A DNA stretch of 43,565 bases, taken from assembly GCF_000368765.1 (NCBI RefSeq), contig NZ_KB849653.1, forward strand, positions 1 to 43,565. The letters are read 5' to 3'. Position numbers and translations under genes: made by a program. The stretch comes from Acinetobacter junii CIP 64.5 (GTDB lineage: Bacteria; Pseudomonadota; Gammaproteobacteria; Pseudomonadales; Moraxellaceae). Below the pieces are notes generated by a model, which did no database searches, was not told the origin of the DNA, and saw only the letters and a list, made by a program, of their open reading frames with translations. This document shows, piece by piece, positions 1 to 11,137 of this stretch (the stretch's first letter is position 1; each line of letters begins with the position of its first letter).

Positions 1-18
1 AAGATCATTAAGAGAATA

Positions 19-53
19 GAAGAACAACTTGTGTGGATTTTTACTGGTTGATC
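19..53 (+). other. 5' arm of the pre-16S RNase III processing stalk
   Basis: This leader segment is nearly complementary to 1724-1760, just past the 16S 3' end. For example GAAGAACAACTTG pairs with CAAGTTGTTCTTC, and the pairing continues through TGTGGATT/AATCCACA with one bulged A. Such a long helix enclosing 16S rRNA is the usual RNase III substrate in precursor rRNA. The promoter of the operon lies upstream of the window, and no boxA could be recognised in 1-176. Confidence 0.75.
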
Positions 54-176
54 GATCGAAATAATTTTCATTGATTGAATGGTAGAAATTTCTCGAAGTT
101 TATTTGAGCGAATTTTTAGTCAGAAAATTGATGAGCCAGAATTAGCACCTTGTCTTAACTAAGGTGCAAAATGATT

Positions 177-1714
<1,538 letters not shown>

Positions 1715-1723
1715 ACGAAAGAT

Positions 1724-1760
1724 TGGTGACCGGTAAGAATCCACAACAAGTTGTTCTTCG
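1724..1760 (+). other. 3' arm of the pre-16S RNase III processing stalk
   Basis: This spacer segment, between 16S and tRNA-Ile, is the partner of the leader arm at 19-53. Together they would form an interrupted helix of roughly 30 bp bringing the two ends of the 16S precursor together. Confidence 0.75.
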
Positions 1761-1773
1761 AAGATGTATCTGA

Positions 1774-1850
<77 letters not shown>

Positions 1851-1920
1851 CTACTGACGAAGTGATGAATAATCACAAGCTGCTAGATAAAAAGATATGT
1901 CGTTCATTATGATTAAAGCT

Positions 1921-1996
1921 GGGGACTTAGCTTAGTTGGTAGAGCGCCTGCTTTGCACGCAGGAGGTCAGGAGTTCGACTCTCCTAGTCTCCACCA
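1921..1996 (+). tRNA. tRNA-Ala (anticodon TGC)
   Basis: A 76-nt cloverleaf with acceptor stem GGGGACT/AGTCTCC, anticodon TGC at 1954-1956, T-loop GTTCGACTC and encoded CCA. It is the second spacer tRNA of the rRNA operon. Confidence 0.98.
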
Positions 1997-2420
1997 AATT
2001 CGAGGGTAAACAAAGCAACGCTTTGTCCGAGAATTTAAGCAAACAGCTATGCTGTGCGCAGGCACACATAGAACGAAGCTTGGAGCTAAAGATTACAGAA
2101 CTTAGTAAGCAAATAGCTTCTTAACTTCTGTGATTTATCACAGTTTACTACGCACCGACGAGGTGGTAGTTAATCATTAACAGATTAGAAAATTGAGTCT
2201 GAAATAAATTGTTCAAACTCGATTAAATAGGAAGATAACAAGTAATTGTTAAATTAATATTTAATCTGAGAACTAGCAAAAACACTGAATCAAGCGTTTT
2301 GGTATATGAATTTAGATTGAAGCTGTATGGTGATTAAATTCACAGACAACAAACCAGTAGCAATTAAGTTTGCAACGATAACACTCACTTGTATGTGTTA
2401 ACGACTGTTTGGGGTTGTAT
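1997..2420 (+). other. Internal transcribed spacer, tRNA-Ala to 23S
   Basis: There is no gene in this 424-base stretch. It contains a local hairpin starting at the tRNA end (AAATTC...GAATTT near 1997-2037). At its 3' end lies the 5' arm of the pre-23S processing stalk, which pairs with 5305-5335. The rest is AT-rich and has no feature I can name. Confidence 0.7.

Positions 2421-2430
<10 letters not shown>
2399..2430 (+). other. 5' arm of the pre-23S RNase III processing stalk
   Basis: The segment from AACGACTGTTTGGGG to TTGTATAGTCAAG is the near-perfect reverse complement of 5302-5336 beyond the 23S 3' end (CTTGACTATACAA and CCCAAACAGTTGTT). This is the expected double-stranded stalk that brackets 23S rRNA. 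Confidence 0.75.
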
Positions 2431-5311
<2,881 letters not shown>

Positions 5312-5484
5312 ACAACACCCAAACAGTTGTTGTATTCAAGATAAATTCAATACATAACTTGATTTAGTGTACAAACTAGTTACAATACAGACCAATTATC
5401 TAATCCGTTAATAACTCTTTGGATCGTAAGTAAGGCAAACATTATTAATTAATGTGAATAAGACCCGAAAACACCACAACAGTT

Positions 5485-5599
5485 TGCTGGCGACAATAGC
5501 AAGAGTGAACCACCTGATCCCTTCCCGAACTCAGAAGTGAAACCTCTTCGCGCTGATGGTAGTGTGGCGTTTGCCATGTGAGAGTAAGTCATCGCCAGC
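5485..5599 (+). rRNA. rrf: 5S ribosomal RNA
   Basis: About 115 nt. The terminal helix TGCTGGCGA/TCGCCAGC closes the molecule, and the conserved internal segment CCGAACTCAGAAGTGAAAC is present at about 5525. It is followed within 12 nt by the operon terminator. Confidence 0.96.
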
Positions 5600-5610
5600 T
5601 TTTAAATACT

Positions 5611-5645
5611 AAACACCCCTAACCTAACGGTTAGGGGTGTTTTTT
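5611..5645 (+). terminator. rRNA operon terminator
   Basis: A perfect stem AAACACCCCTAACC/GGTTAGGGGTGTTT with a 4-base loop, followed by a T-run. It is strong and intrinsic. Confidence 0.95.
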
Positions 5646-5677
5646 ATTGAAATAAGAAAACTTAAAACTAATCTCAA

Positions 5678-5705
5678 TTGTTTTATCTCTACTTCAATTT
5701 ATAAT
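5678..5705 (+). promoter_or_regulatory. Putative sigma-70 promoter of the Na+/phosphate cotransporter gene
   Basis: TTGTTT and TATAAT are separated by 16 bases, ending 37 bases before the start codon. No Pho box was found here, although the product is a phosphate transporter relative. Confidence 0.45.
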
Positions 5706-5742
5706 CGAGTTAAATTCATAATTATAAAAAAGGAATTCAGCA

Positions 5743-7356
5743 TTGAATGTAATTATCCAGTTGCTAGGTGGTATAGGCCTATTCCTTTTAGGCATGTCTC
5801 TGATGACGGATAGCTTAAAAGCAATCGCTGGTGAAGCTCTACGACAATGGTTAGTTGGATTTACAAATTCTCCGATTAAAGCTGTTTTATCAGGGATTGG
5901 TCTAACTGTAGTTGTACAATCCTCTACAGCTACTACTTTAGCAACAATTGGTTTTGTCAGTGCAGGCGTTCTTAGTTTTAGTCATGCAATTGGAGTGATT
6001 ATCGGAGCGAACATAGGGACAACAAGTACGGGATGGTTAGTTGCACTGCTGGGATTGAAATTCTCAATTGCAAGTTTCGCCTTACCTATGATCGGAATTG
6101 GAGCTCTGCTTAAAGTATTAGGTAATGAAAAAGTTTCTTTTTTAGGATTAACTTTAGCTGGATTCGGCCTGCTATTCTTTGGAATTCAAATATTACAAGA
6201 TGCGATGAGTGGTATCGCTGAACTTATTGATTTATCTCTTTGGGCAGAACCAACACTTATAATCAAGGTCATTTTAGTGGTGATAGGTATTTTGATGACC
6301 ATTCTATTACAGTCATCAAGTGCAGCAATAACAACGACATTGGCAGCATTATCTACTCAAGCAATCAATTTTGAACAAACTTTAGCATTAGTGATCGGTC
6401 AGAATATTGGGACCGTCGCAACAGCAGTACTCGCGGCGATGGGAGCGACCACAAGTGCAAAGCGGACAGCAGCGGTCCATGTTGTTTTTAATGTAGTCAC
6501 GGCAATTTTTGCTTTTCTTCTTTTGTCTCCAATCTTTGTATGGGCATATCAACATGTGGATGCGATCCATCAATTAGATGAAGTATTGTTAGTTGCAGCA
6601 TTTCATACAGCTTTTAGCTTATTGGGAGCATGTATTTTCATGCCTCTTTTACCTAAATTTGAACAACTGATTATCCGTTTACTACCTGAACAAGAGCCTG
6701 TGACGACCCGTTATTTAGATGAGTCACTTTATAGCGTTCCAGCATTGGCAATTGCAGCAGTAGAACGAGCATTATTGAAGTCGATTGCAGATATGTACAG
6801 TGTATTGGTTCGTTGTATCCAAAATGAGATTATTCCTTCATTTGTAAATATAAGTGAATATGATCATTCACTTGTAAAAGTTGAGCAGTATCTAAAAGAA
6901 ATGTCGATTCCACAGTCGAATATTGATCAGCAGCGCTTTATTATTTTGTTACGGCTAGTTGTGTATGTTCGAGTGCTTAAAAATGATTTAGCTGATGTTT
7001 CTAAAATTGAATTTATTCAAAATCAAAGCATTATTTATGATTTAGCACAGCGTTTCGCCACAGTTTTGGAGCAGAATATTTCTTATTTACTGCAGCAACC
7101 TTTTTCAAATTTACCTGAATCATTGGTAAATGAATTAACTGAAATAGTCGAAGAGCTGAAAAAAAAACAAGAATTTGTTCGACAACAACTGATAGAAGAT
7201 GCTGCAAACAAGAATATTCCTGCGACTTATACTTTAGAGCTCTTAGCTGCGCAAAGATGGTTGGAACATCTTATAGTTCACTGTAGCCGTGTAGCAATCT
7301 TGTTGAGTGATACAACACACATATTAGTGGATGATGAAGTAGAGTTAGCTCATTAA
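5743..7356 (+). CDS. Na+/phosphate cotransporter family protein (NptA/YjbB type)
   Basis: Predicted inner-membrane sodium-dependent phosphate transporter, related to E. coli YjbB and vertebrate SLC34 carriers. The first ~310 of 537 residues are hydrophobic. They carry the family's inverted-repeat signature twice: QSSTAT at 59-64 and QSSSA at 190-194, each followed by a Gly/Ala/Thr-rich helix with GANIGTT (88-94) and GQNIGT. The C-terminal ~200 residues are a soluble helical PhoU-like domain. The start is TTG, supported by AAGGA eight bases upstream, and no ATG lies nearby. YjbB overproduction in E. coli exports phosphate, so the direction of transport here is open. Family assignment is confident; substrate and direction are inferred. 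Confidence 0.9.
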   Translation: MNVIIQLLGGIGLFLLGMSLMTDSLKAIAGEALRQWLVGFTNSPIKAVLSGIGLTVVVQSSTATTLATIGFVSAGVLSFSHAIGVIIGANIGTTSTGWLVALLGLKFSIASFALPMIGIGALLKVLGNEKVSFLGLTLAGFGLLFFGIQILQDAMSGIAELIDLSLWAEPTLIIKVILVVIGILMTILLQSSSAAITTTLAALSTQAINFEQTLALVIGQNIGTVATAVLAAMGATTSAKRTAAVHVVFNVVTAIFAFLLLSPIFVWAYQHVDAIHQLDEVLLVAAFHTAFSLLGACIFMPLLPKFEQLIIRLLPEQEPVTTRYLDESLYSVPALAIAAVERALLKSIADMYSVLVRCIQNEIIPSFVNISEYDHSLVKVEQYLKEMSIPQSNIDQQRFIILLRLVVYVRVLKNDLADVSKIEFIQNQSIIYDLAQRFATVLEQNISYLLQQPFSNLPESLVNELTEIVEELKKKQEFVRQQLIEDAANKNIPATYTLELLAAQRWLEHLIVHCSRVAILLSDTTHILVDDEVELAH

Positions 7357-7410
7357 AATATAACTTTTCATAAATCCTACGTTTTCTACTTTCCTACTCA
7401 GCTGACAAGC

Positions 7411-7431
7411 CTATAATGATTGAGAATCATT
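7411..7431 (+). promoter_or_regulatory. cysK -10 element overlapped by a Fur-like palindrome
   Basis: TATAAT (7412-7417) is a good -10 element. It is overlapped by AATGATT-GAG-AATCATT (7415-7431), a perfect 7-bp inverted repeat. TGAGAATCATT resembles half of the iron regulator Fur's box. The -35 is weak. An operator covering the -10 would fit repression. The protein that binds is inferred, not shown. Confidence 0.4.
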
Positions 7432-7453
7432 CCAAATCTAATAAGGAAATAAC

Positions 7454-8455
7454 ATGTCGACCGATCAACAATTTCCAACGCCTGCAAACTTAGGGATAGC
7501 AGTATATTCAAACAATGCTGAAGCGATTGGTAATACACCATTGGTTCGTATCAATCGTCTGATTAAAACTGGCGCAACAGTATTGGCAAAAGTTGAAAGT
7601 CGTAATCCTGCATTCTCAGTGAAATGCCGTATTGGTGCAGCTTTGATTGCGGATGCGGAAAAGCGTGGTGTGTTGAAAGCGGGTATGCATATTGTTGAAC
7701 CAACCAGTGGCAATACAGGAATTGCATTAGCATTCGTTGCAGCGGCAAAAGGTTATCCAATCACTTTGACAATGCCAGCCAGTATGAGTTTAGAACGCAG
7801 AAAAGTATTAAAAGCTTTAGGCGCGAATCTTGTTTTAACTGAACCTGCTAAAGGTATGAAAGGTGCAGTAGATGAAGCGGTTCGTTTAGCAACGGAAAAT
7901 CCAGAGCTTTATTTTCTACCACAACAATTTGAAAATCCAGCCAATCCACAGATTCATGTCGATACCACAGGTCCAGAAATCTGGCAGGCAACCAATGGGC
8001 AAGTTGATATTCTAGTTGCGGGTGTTGGCACTGGCGGGACAATTACTGGCATTTCTCGTTATTTTGAGCAAGTTCAGAATAAGCCAATTTATTCTGTAGC
8101 CGTTGAACCTGCTGAATCTCCAATCATTACTCAAACTAAAAATGGTGAAAGCATTTCACCCGCACCGCATAAGATTCAAGGCATTGGAGCGAACTTCATT
8201 CCTAAGAACTTAGATTTGGATTTGGTGGATGAGGTTGTACCCGTGAATAGTGCTGATGCGATTGAGTGGGCAAGAAAGTGTGCAACTCAAGAAGGCATTT
8301 TGGTTGGTATCTCAAGTGGTGCAGCTTTAGCAGCAGCAGCTCAAATTGCAGAACGTCCTGAAAATACCGGTAAAACCATTGTGGTGATCTTACCTGATAG
8401 TGGTGAGCGTTATTTATCTTCTGTTTTATTTGAAGGTTTATTTGACGAAGCTTGA
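7454..8455 (+). CDS. cysK: Cysteine synthase A (O-acetylserine sulfhydrylase)
   Basis: Pyridoxal-phosphate enzyme that makes L-cysteine from O-acetylserine and sulfide in the cytoplasm, the last step of sulfate assimilation. At 333 residues it is a normal length. The PLP lysine is K57 within [11 protein letters not shown], the form typical of CysK. The substrate loop PTSGNTG is at 83-89, the phosphate-binding GTGGT loop is near 190, and GISSGAA near 280 holds the pyridine-nitrogen serine. The ATG is preceded by AAGGA at a good distance. The gene stands alone between promoter and terminator. CysK rather than CysM is favoured by the SVKCRIG motif and the length. Confidence 0.95.
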   Translation: MSTDQQFPTPANLGIAVYSNNAEAIGNTPLVRINRLIKTGATVLAKVESRNPAFSVKCRIGAALIADAEKRGVLKAGMHIVEPTSGNTGIALAFVAAAKGYPITLTMPASMSLERRKVLKALGANLVLTEPAKGMKGAVDEAVRLATENPELYFLPQQFENPANPQIHVDTTGPEIWQATNGQVDILVAGVGTGGTITGISRYFEQVQNKPIYSVAVEPAESPIITQTKNGESISPAPHKIQGIGANFIPKNLDLDLVDEVVPVNSADAIEWARKCATQEGILVGISSGAALAAAAQIAERPENTGKTIVVILPDSGERYLSSVLFEGLFDEA

Positions 8456-8474
8456 TTGCATTGTTGAGTGAGTA

Positions 8475-8503
8475 AAAACCATGCCTAAGCGCATGGTTTT
8501 TTA
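8475..8503 (+). terminator. Terminator after cysK
   Basis: The stem AAAACCATGC/GCATGGTTTT has a 6-base loop and is followed by T residues. It lies between two convergent genes and could also serve the minus-strand lytic transglycosylase gene. Confidence 0.85.
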
Positions 8504-8512
8504 TTACTTCTA

Positions 8513-9031
8513 TTATAAGGCTTTTTTTAAGGTCTTTTCATGGCGCTTAACTGAGCGTGCATATTTCTTCGCTTTATGGCGAGTCCAAAAACTACGTTCA
8601 TAGCCAGTCGGTCCAACATTGTAATACGCTACGGCTTTTGACCAACTGCCAGCAGATTTGTAATAGCTAGAAAGAATATAAGCACCACAGTTGATATTGG
8701 TATTTTCATCATACAAATTGCCAGGGCAAGACGTACTCCAATAACTAGAAATAATTTGAGTTAGACCAATCGCACCTGTAGGAGAGCGCGCTGAGCTATT
8801 AAAATTTGATTCTTGGCGAATTAGTGCAGCAAGTAAAGTCGGTGAAACATCATAACGTTCAGCACTTTGCACAATCATAGGAGATAAACGATTGGCAGTA
8901 TTTGGAGCAACAGAATAAGCATTTTGCAAACCTGAAGACAATTGATTAGATCGGTTTGCAAATGATCCGCTTAAACTACTGCATGCTGTCATACTGATCG
9001 CTATCATGATCAAACTAATTTTTAAAATCAT
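8513..9031 (-). CDS. Lytic transglycosylase lipoprotein, SLT domain (copy 1)
   Basis: Small periplasmic lytic transglycosylase that would cleave the MurNAc-GlcNAc bond of peptidoglycan. With the start chosen here the product has 172 residues. It has a signal peptide ending in a lipobox (SMTAC near residue 17), then the SLT domain with RQES (catalytic Glu), GAIGLTQI, NCGAYIL and YYNVGPTGY. A longer reading (from 9148) is possible, but its first codon falls inside the -35 hexamer of a good promoter (TTGACT 9148-9143, TACCAT 9125-9120), so transcription would begin after it. The Shine-Dalgarno is weak (AATGGA). It is a paralogue of the gene at 9394-9957, and both follow a hairpin RNA on the same strand. 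Confidence 0.88.
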   Translation of the reverse strand: MILKISLIMIAISMTACSSLSGSFANRSNQLSSGLQNAYSVAPNTANRLSPMIVQSAERYDVSPTLLAALIRQESNFNSSARSPTGAIGLTQIISSYWSTSCPGNLYDENTNINCGAYILSSYYKSAGSWSKAVAYYNVGPTGYERSFWTRHKAKKYARSVKRHEKTLKKAL

Positions 9032-9119
9032 TCCATTAAATTTATTGATACGACTGTATTGATCAGTATGATTGAATAAGAATTGCAAAATAATAAACCA
9101 AAAGTACAAAGATGAATTG

Positions 9120-9148
9120 ATGGTATTAACACCATGTAAATGAGTCAA
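9120..9148 (-). promoter_or_regulatory. Putative sigma-70 promoter of lytic transglycosylase copy 1
   Basis: On the minus strand, TTGACT and TACCAT are separated by 17 bases, predicting a transcript start near 9113. The arrangement mirrors the promoter of the second copy (TTGACC-17-TACTAT). Confidence 0.55.
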
Positions 9149-9191
9149 TAATAGTTATTTTGCGATCATGTGAAGAGCATTGTTTAGATAT

Positions 9192-9334
9192 AAAAAAAGC
9201 CCCGACATCCTGTCGAGGCTTTTTCATATTTGGTTTCTTGCCGTTAACTCCTGTCAACGACCACGTCCTGTGCTTCTTGTTGTTCTGAATGAGACTTCCT
9301 GTCTCTTTATAATTCCTATGATAGAGCTTTATAC
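9192..9334 (-). ncRNA. CsrB/RsmZ-like decoy RNA, copy A
   Basis: No reading frame on this strand explains the segment. Read on the minus strand it is a chain of hairpins, each with AGGA in the loop: GAGAC[AGGAA]GUCUC (9305-9291), CAC[AGGAC]GUG (9272-9262), CGUUGAC[AGGA]GUUAACG (9259-9242) and the terminator AGCCUCGAC[AGGAU]GUCGGGGCU followed by seven U (to 9192). A fifth AUAGGAAU lies near the 5' end. CAGGA(U/C/A)G is the repeat of E. coli CsrB, and ACAGGAUGU is close to the optimal CsrA site. The inferred role is sequestration of CsrA. The 5' end is estimated from the -10 element. See copy B at 10080-10222 for the compensatory changes. Confidence 0.75.
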
Positions 9335-9338
9335 TTTA

Positions 9339-9359
9339 GTCGTATATTCGCTAATCACC
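9339..9359 (-). promoter_or_regulatory. Promoter block of RNA copy A
   Basis: The minus-strand block begins GGTGATTA and ends ATATACGAC, with -10 TATACG at 9346-9341. The same block stands before RNA copy B with only three differences. No good -35 hexamer is present, as expected for an activator-dependent promoter. Confidence 0.6.
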
Positions 9360-9367
9360 GCAACTGA

Positions 9368-9385
9368 TGTACGTATATGCGTACA
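9368..9385 (-). promoter_or_regulatory. GacA-box-like palindrome upstream of RNA copy A
   Basis: TGTACG-CATATA-CGTACA is a perfect palindrome apart from its spacer. It has the 6+6+6 layout of the GacA upstream activating sequence TGTAAG-N6-CTTACA, differing at one base in each half. It lies 8 bases before the promoter block and just past the stop codon of the lytic transglycosylase gene at 9394. Confidence 0.6.
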
Positions 9386-9393
9386 TGATGTAA

Positions 9394-9957
9394 TCATAAT
9401 GCTTCTTTTAAAGCTTGCTCATGGCGTTTTACTGAGTTGGCGTAGCGATGTGCTTGATTGCGCATGTAAAGACTTCTTTTATAACCGGTTGGTCCGACAT
9501 TGTAATAACCAAGTGCTTTGAACCAATCACCAGTCGCTTGATAGTATTTTGCAAGAATGTATGCGCCACAATTAATATTAATCTGTTCATCATAAAGATT
9601 TCCAGAACAGGTCTGTTGCCAAAACTTGGGACGTACTTGGGTCAATCCCACAGCATCTGCTGATGATCTGGCATTGGCGATATAGCTAGATTCTTGTCGA
9701 ATCAGTGCAGCAAGTAAATGTGGAGAAATATTATAAGATTCAGCGCTTTGCAGAATCATGGGTGCGACACGATTTGCAGTTGTTGGATGAACAGAAAAAG
9801 CTGTTTGAATGCCTTGTGAAAATTGCTGTGAATGGCTGATTGTTGGTGATTTTGTTGTTGTACATGCAACGATGAAGTAGGCACTAATAACAATAAAGCT
9901 GAGTTTAAGACATTTGTTTTGAAACTGAGTAAAAGAAAATCTGTATCGCGTTATCAT
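9394..9957 (-). CDS. Lytic transglycosylase lipoprotein, SLT domain (copy 2)
   Basis: Paralogue of the gene at 8513-9031; about half of the mature residues agree by eye. Of 187 residues, the first ~32 form a signal peptide with lipobox FIVAC, predicting an outer-membrane-anchored lipoprotein. The SLT motifs follow: RQES with the catalytic Glu, AVGLTQV, NCGAYIL and YYNVGPTGY. The likely substrate is peptidoglycan. The ATG has no visible Shine-Dalgarno sequence, and its 5' UTR from the predicted start (about 9988) is only ~30 nt. The same unit order, RNA then lytic transglycosylase, is repeated downstream, pointing to a tandem duplication. Confidence 0.9.
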   Translation of the reverse strand: MITRYRFSFTQFQNKCLKLSFIVISAYFIVACTTTKSPTISHSQQFSQGIQTAFSVHPTTANRVAPMILQSAESYNISPHLLAALIRQESSYIANARSSADAVGLTQVRPKFWQQTCSGNLYDEQININCGAYILAKYYQATGDWFKALGYYNVGPTGYKRSLYMRNQAHRYANSVKRHEQALKEAL

Positions 9958-9994
9958 TGTGAAAAAGGTGTGTCCATTCTATAAAAGCACGCGG

Positions 9995-10023
9995 ATAGTA
10001 AAAAGAGGCCTAGTTCGGGTCAA
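9995..10023 (-). promoter_or_regulatory. Putative sigma-70 promoter of lytic transglycosylase copy 2
   Basis: On the minus strand, TTGACC (10023-10018) and TACTAT (10000-9995) have a 17-base spacer. The gene can therefore be transcribed independently of the RNA gene upstream, whose terminator ends at 10080. Confidence 0.6.
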
Positions 10024-10079
10024 TGATGGTTCATAGGCAAAATCGTTGGTTTTTATATTTTAGGCTTGACTTAATTTAG

Positions 10080-10222
10080 AAAAAAAAGAAGCCTCGACTT
10101 CCTGTCGAGGCTTCTTCGTATTTGGTGCTATCACCAACTCCTGTCGATGACCACGTCCTGTACTTTTTGTTATTCTAAATGAGACATCCTGTCTCTATGT
10201 TTTGCATTCTAGGTAAGTATTG
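10080..10222 (-). ncRNA. CsrB/RsmZ-like decoy RNA, copy B
   Basis: Second copy of the hairpin RNA. The loops are GAGAC[AGGAU]GUCUC (10195-10181), UAC[AGGAC]GUG (10162-10152), CAUCGAC[AGGA]GUUGGUG (10149-10132) and an 11-bp perfect terminator stem GAAGCCUCGAC[AGGAA]GUCGAGGCUUC followed by eight U. Compared with copy A, loops are kept while stems change in pairs: G-C becomes A-U and U-A becomes C-G in the third hairpin, and A-U becomes G-C in the terminator. ACAGGAUGU in hairpin 1 closely matches the CsrA consensus. The predicted length of ~143 nt equals that of copy A. The role as a CsrA sponge is inferred. Confidence 0.78.
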
Positions 10223-10226
10223 GCAT

Positions 10227-10247
10227 GTTGTATATGCGTTAATCACC
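10227..10247 (-). promoter_or_regulatory. Promoter block of RNA copy B
   Basis: The minus-strand block starts GGTGATTA and ends ATATACAAC, with -10 TATACA at 10234-10229. It is conserved with the block before copy A and lies the same 8 bases from the upstream palindrome. Confidence 0.6.
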
Positions 10248-10255
10248 TGATTTCG

Positions 10256-10273
10256 TGTAGGCTGTGGCTTACA
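10256..10273 (-). promoter_or_regulatory. GacA-box-like palindrome upstream of RNA copy B
   Basis: TGTAAG-CCACAG-CCTACA matches the GacA consensus TGTAAG-N6-CTTACA at 11 of 12 positions. It lies just after the stop codon of the DUF2798 gene and is centred about 42 bases before the predicted transcript start. Confidence 0.7.
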
Positions 10274-10285
10274 TAGTTGAATATC

Positions 10286-10516
10286 TCAATGCTTCAAATT
10301 GGCTGTCTTTATTATCCATGCTACTAGCTTTTGAGCAATCGGTGCACAGACTAATACACTTGGAAATGCAAACATCCACGCCACAATCCAAGCTGACATC
10401 CACATTGAAAAGAAGTTATCAATTAAACCTACCGCTTTAAAGGTAGTAATTCCTGAGATGAGAAATGACATCATGCAAGATAATATGAATGGAAATAAAA
10501 GACTTGCTGCCTTCAC
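10286..10516 (-). CDS. DUF2798 family small membrane protein
   Basis: A protein of 76 residues with two membrane segments (about 5-27 and 38-62), recognisable as DUF2798 by the Pro/Ser-rich first helix FPFILSCMMSF and the W-rich second helix ending in FPSVLVCAPIA. The function is unknown. A longer reading starts at 10537 within the previous gene. I prefer GTG at 10516 because AGAGGTGA stands 6-7 bases before it, giving a 4-base gap after the flavodoxin stop codon. It is the last gene of a three-gene minus-strand operon. Confidence 0.8.
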   Translation of the reverse strand: MKAASLLFPFILSCMMSFLISGITTFKAVGLIDNFFSMWMSAWIVAWMFAFPSVLVCAPIAQKLVAWIIKTANLKH

Positions 10517-10520
10517 GTAA

Positions 10521-11084
10521 TCACCTCTGAATTGCATTTAAATTTAATGCAAAATTTTGCCCGAATAATTGGGCGGTTTTAATATCACCAAAATCAAACG
10601 CATTGGCTGCACTTTGATGTTCAGCTTGCGCCATTAAACCTGACCAAGAACCAAGACGATTGAGTGCCTGAGTATAAGGTACACCTTGGTGTTGTTCAGG
10701 TAGAACAGGATTACCAATCCATATCATACCGTGTTGCATACAAAAGGTGAAAAGTGAAATGAGTGTAGACTGTTTATCTCCAGCAGGAAGTGATGAAACC
10801 GTAAATCCTGCCGCGAGTTTTCCTTTTAGTCTTTGCTTTTTCCATAATGGTCCTGTGAGATCCATCAGTTGTTTGAAGGTACCTGAAACACCACCTAAAT
10901 AAGTTGGACTACCCCAAATGAGTCCATCATATTGGGTGATGAGGTCTGGATGAGCCATCAATGATTCTGCTGTAAACAAATCAATTTGAATATTCTCTAC
11001 CTGTGCAGCACCTATTTGAATTTGCTCTGCAATAAATTGAGTATGACCTTGGCGGCTATGATAGATAATTGCGATAGATTTCAT
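10521..11084 (-). CDS. Flavodoxin-family protein / NADPH-dependent FMN reductase-like
   Basis: A protein of 187 residues with a flavodoxin-like fold. The N-terminal phosphate-binding loop is HSRQGHTQFIAEQI (8-21), where FMN phosphate would bind, and WGSPTYLGGVSG (~57-68) is the flavin ring-contacting loop seen in WrbA and related NAD(P)H:quinone oxidoreductases. The likely role is a cytoplasmic flavoprotein oxidoreductase; the substrate is unknown. It lies between the DUF2938 and DUF2798 genes, all on the minus strand and divergent from a MerR-type regulator, so the operon may answer an electrophile, redox or metal signal. Confidence 0.85.
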   Translation of the reverse strand: MKSIAIIYHSRQGHTQFIAEQIQIGAAQVENIQIDLFTAESLMAHPDLITQYDGLIWGSPTYLGGVSGTFKQLMDLTGPLWKKQRLKGKLAAGFTVSSLPAGDKQSTLISLFTFCMQHGMIWIGNPVLPEQHQGVPYTQALNRLGSWSGLMAQAEHQSAANAFDFGDIKTAQLFGQNFALNLNAIQR

Positions 11085-11137
11085 GGAGTCGTCCTCGATT
11101 AGAAAAAATTAAACAATGTAGCGGTGAGGAATAAGCC

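Noticed and set aside
9180..9663. Plus-strand frames of 113 and 71 codons over the RNA copy A and transglycosylase copy 2
   Set aside because: They are antisense to a clear SLT-domain gene and to the hairpin RNA, and their products have no recognisable features.
9192..10222. C4-antisense-like RNA as an explanation for the hairpin RNAs
   Set aside because: C4-like RNAs are reported in Acinetobacter, but the repeated AGGA loops and GacA-like boxes fit CsrB/RsmZ much better. I could not run Rfam to exclude it fully.
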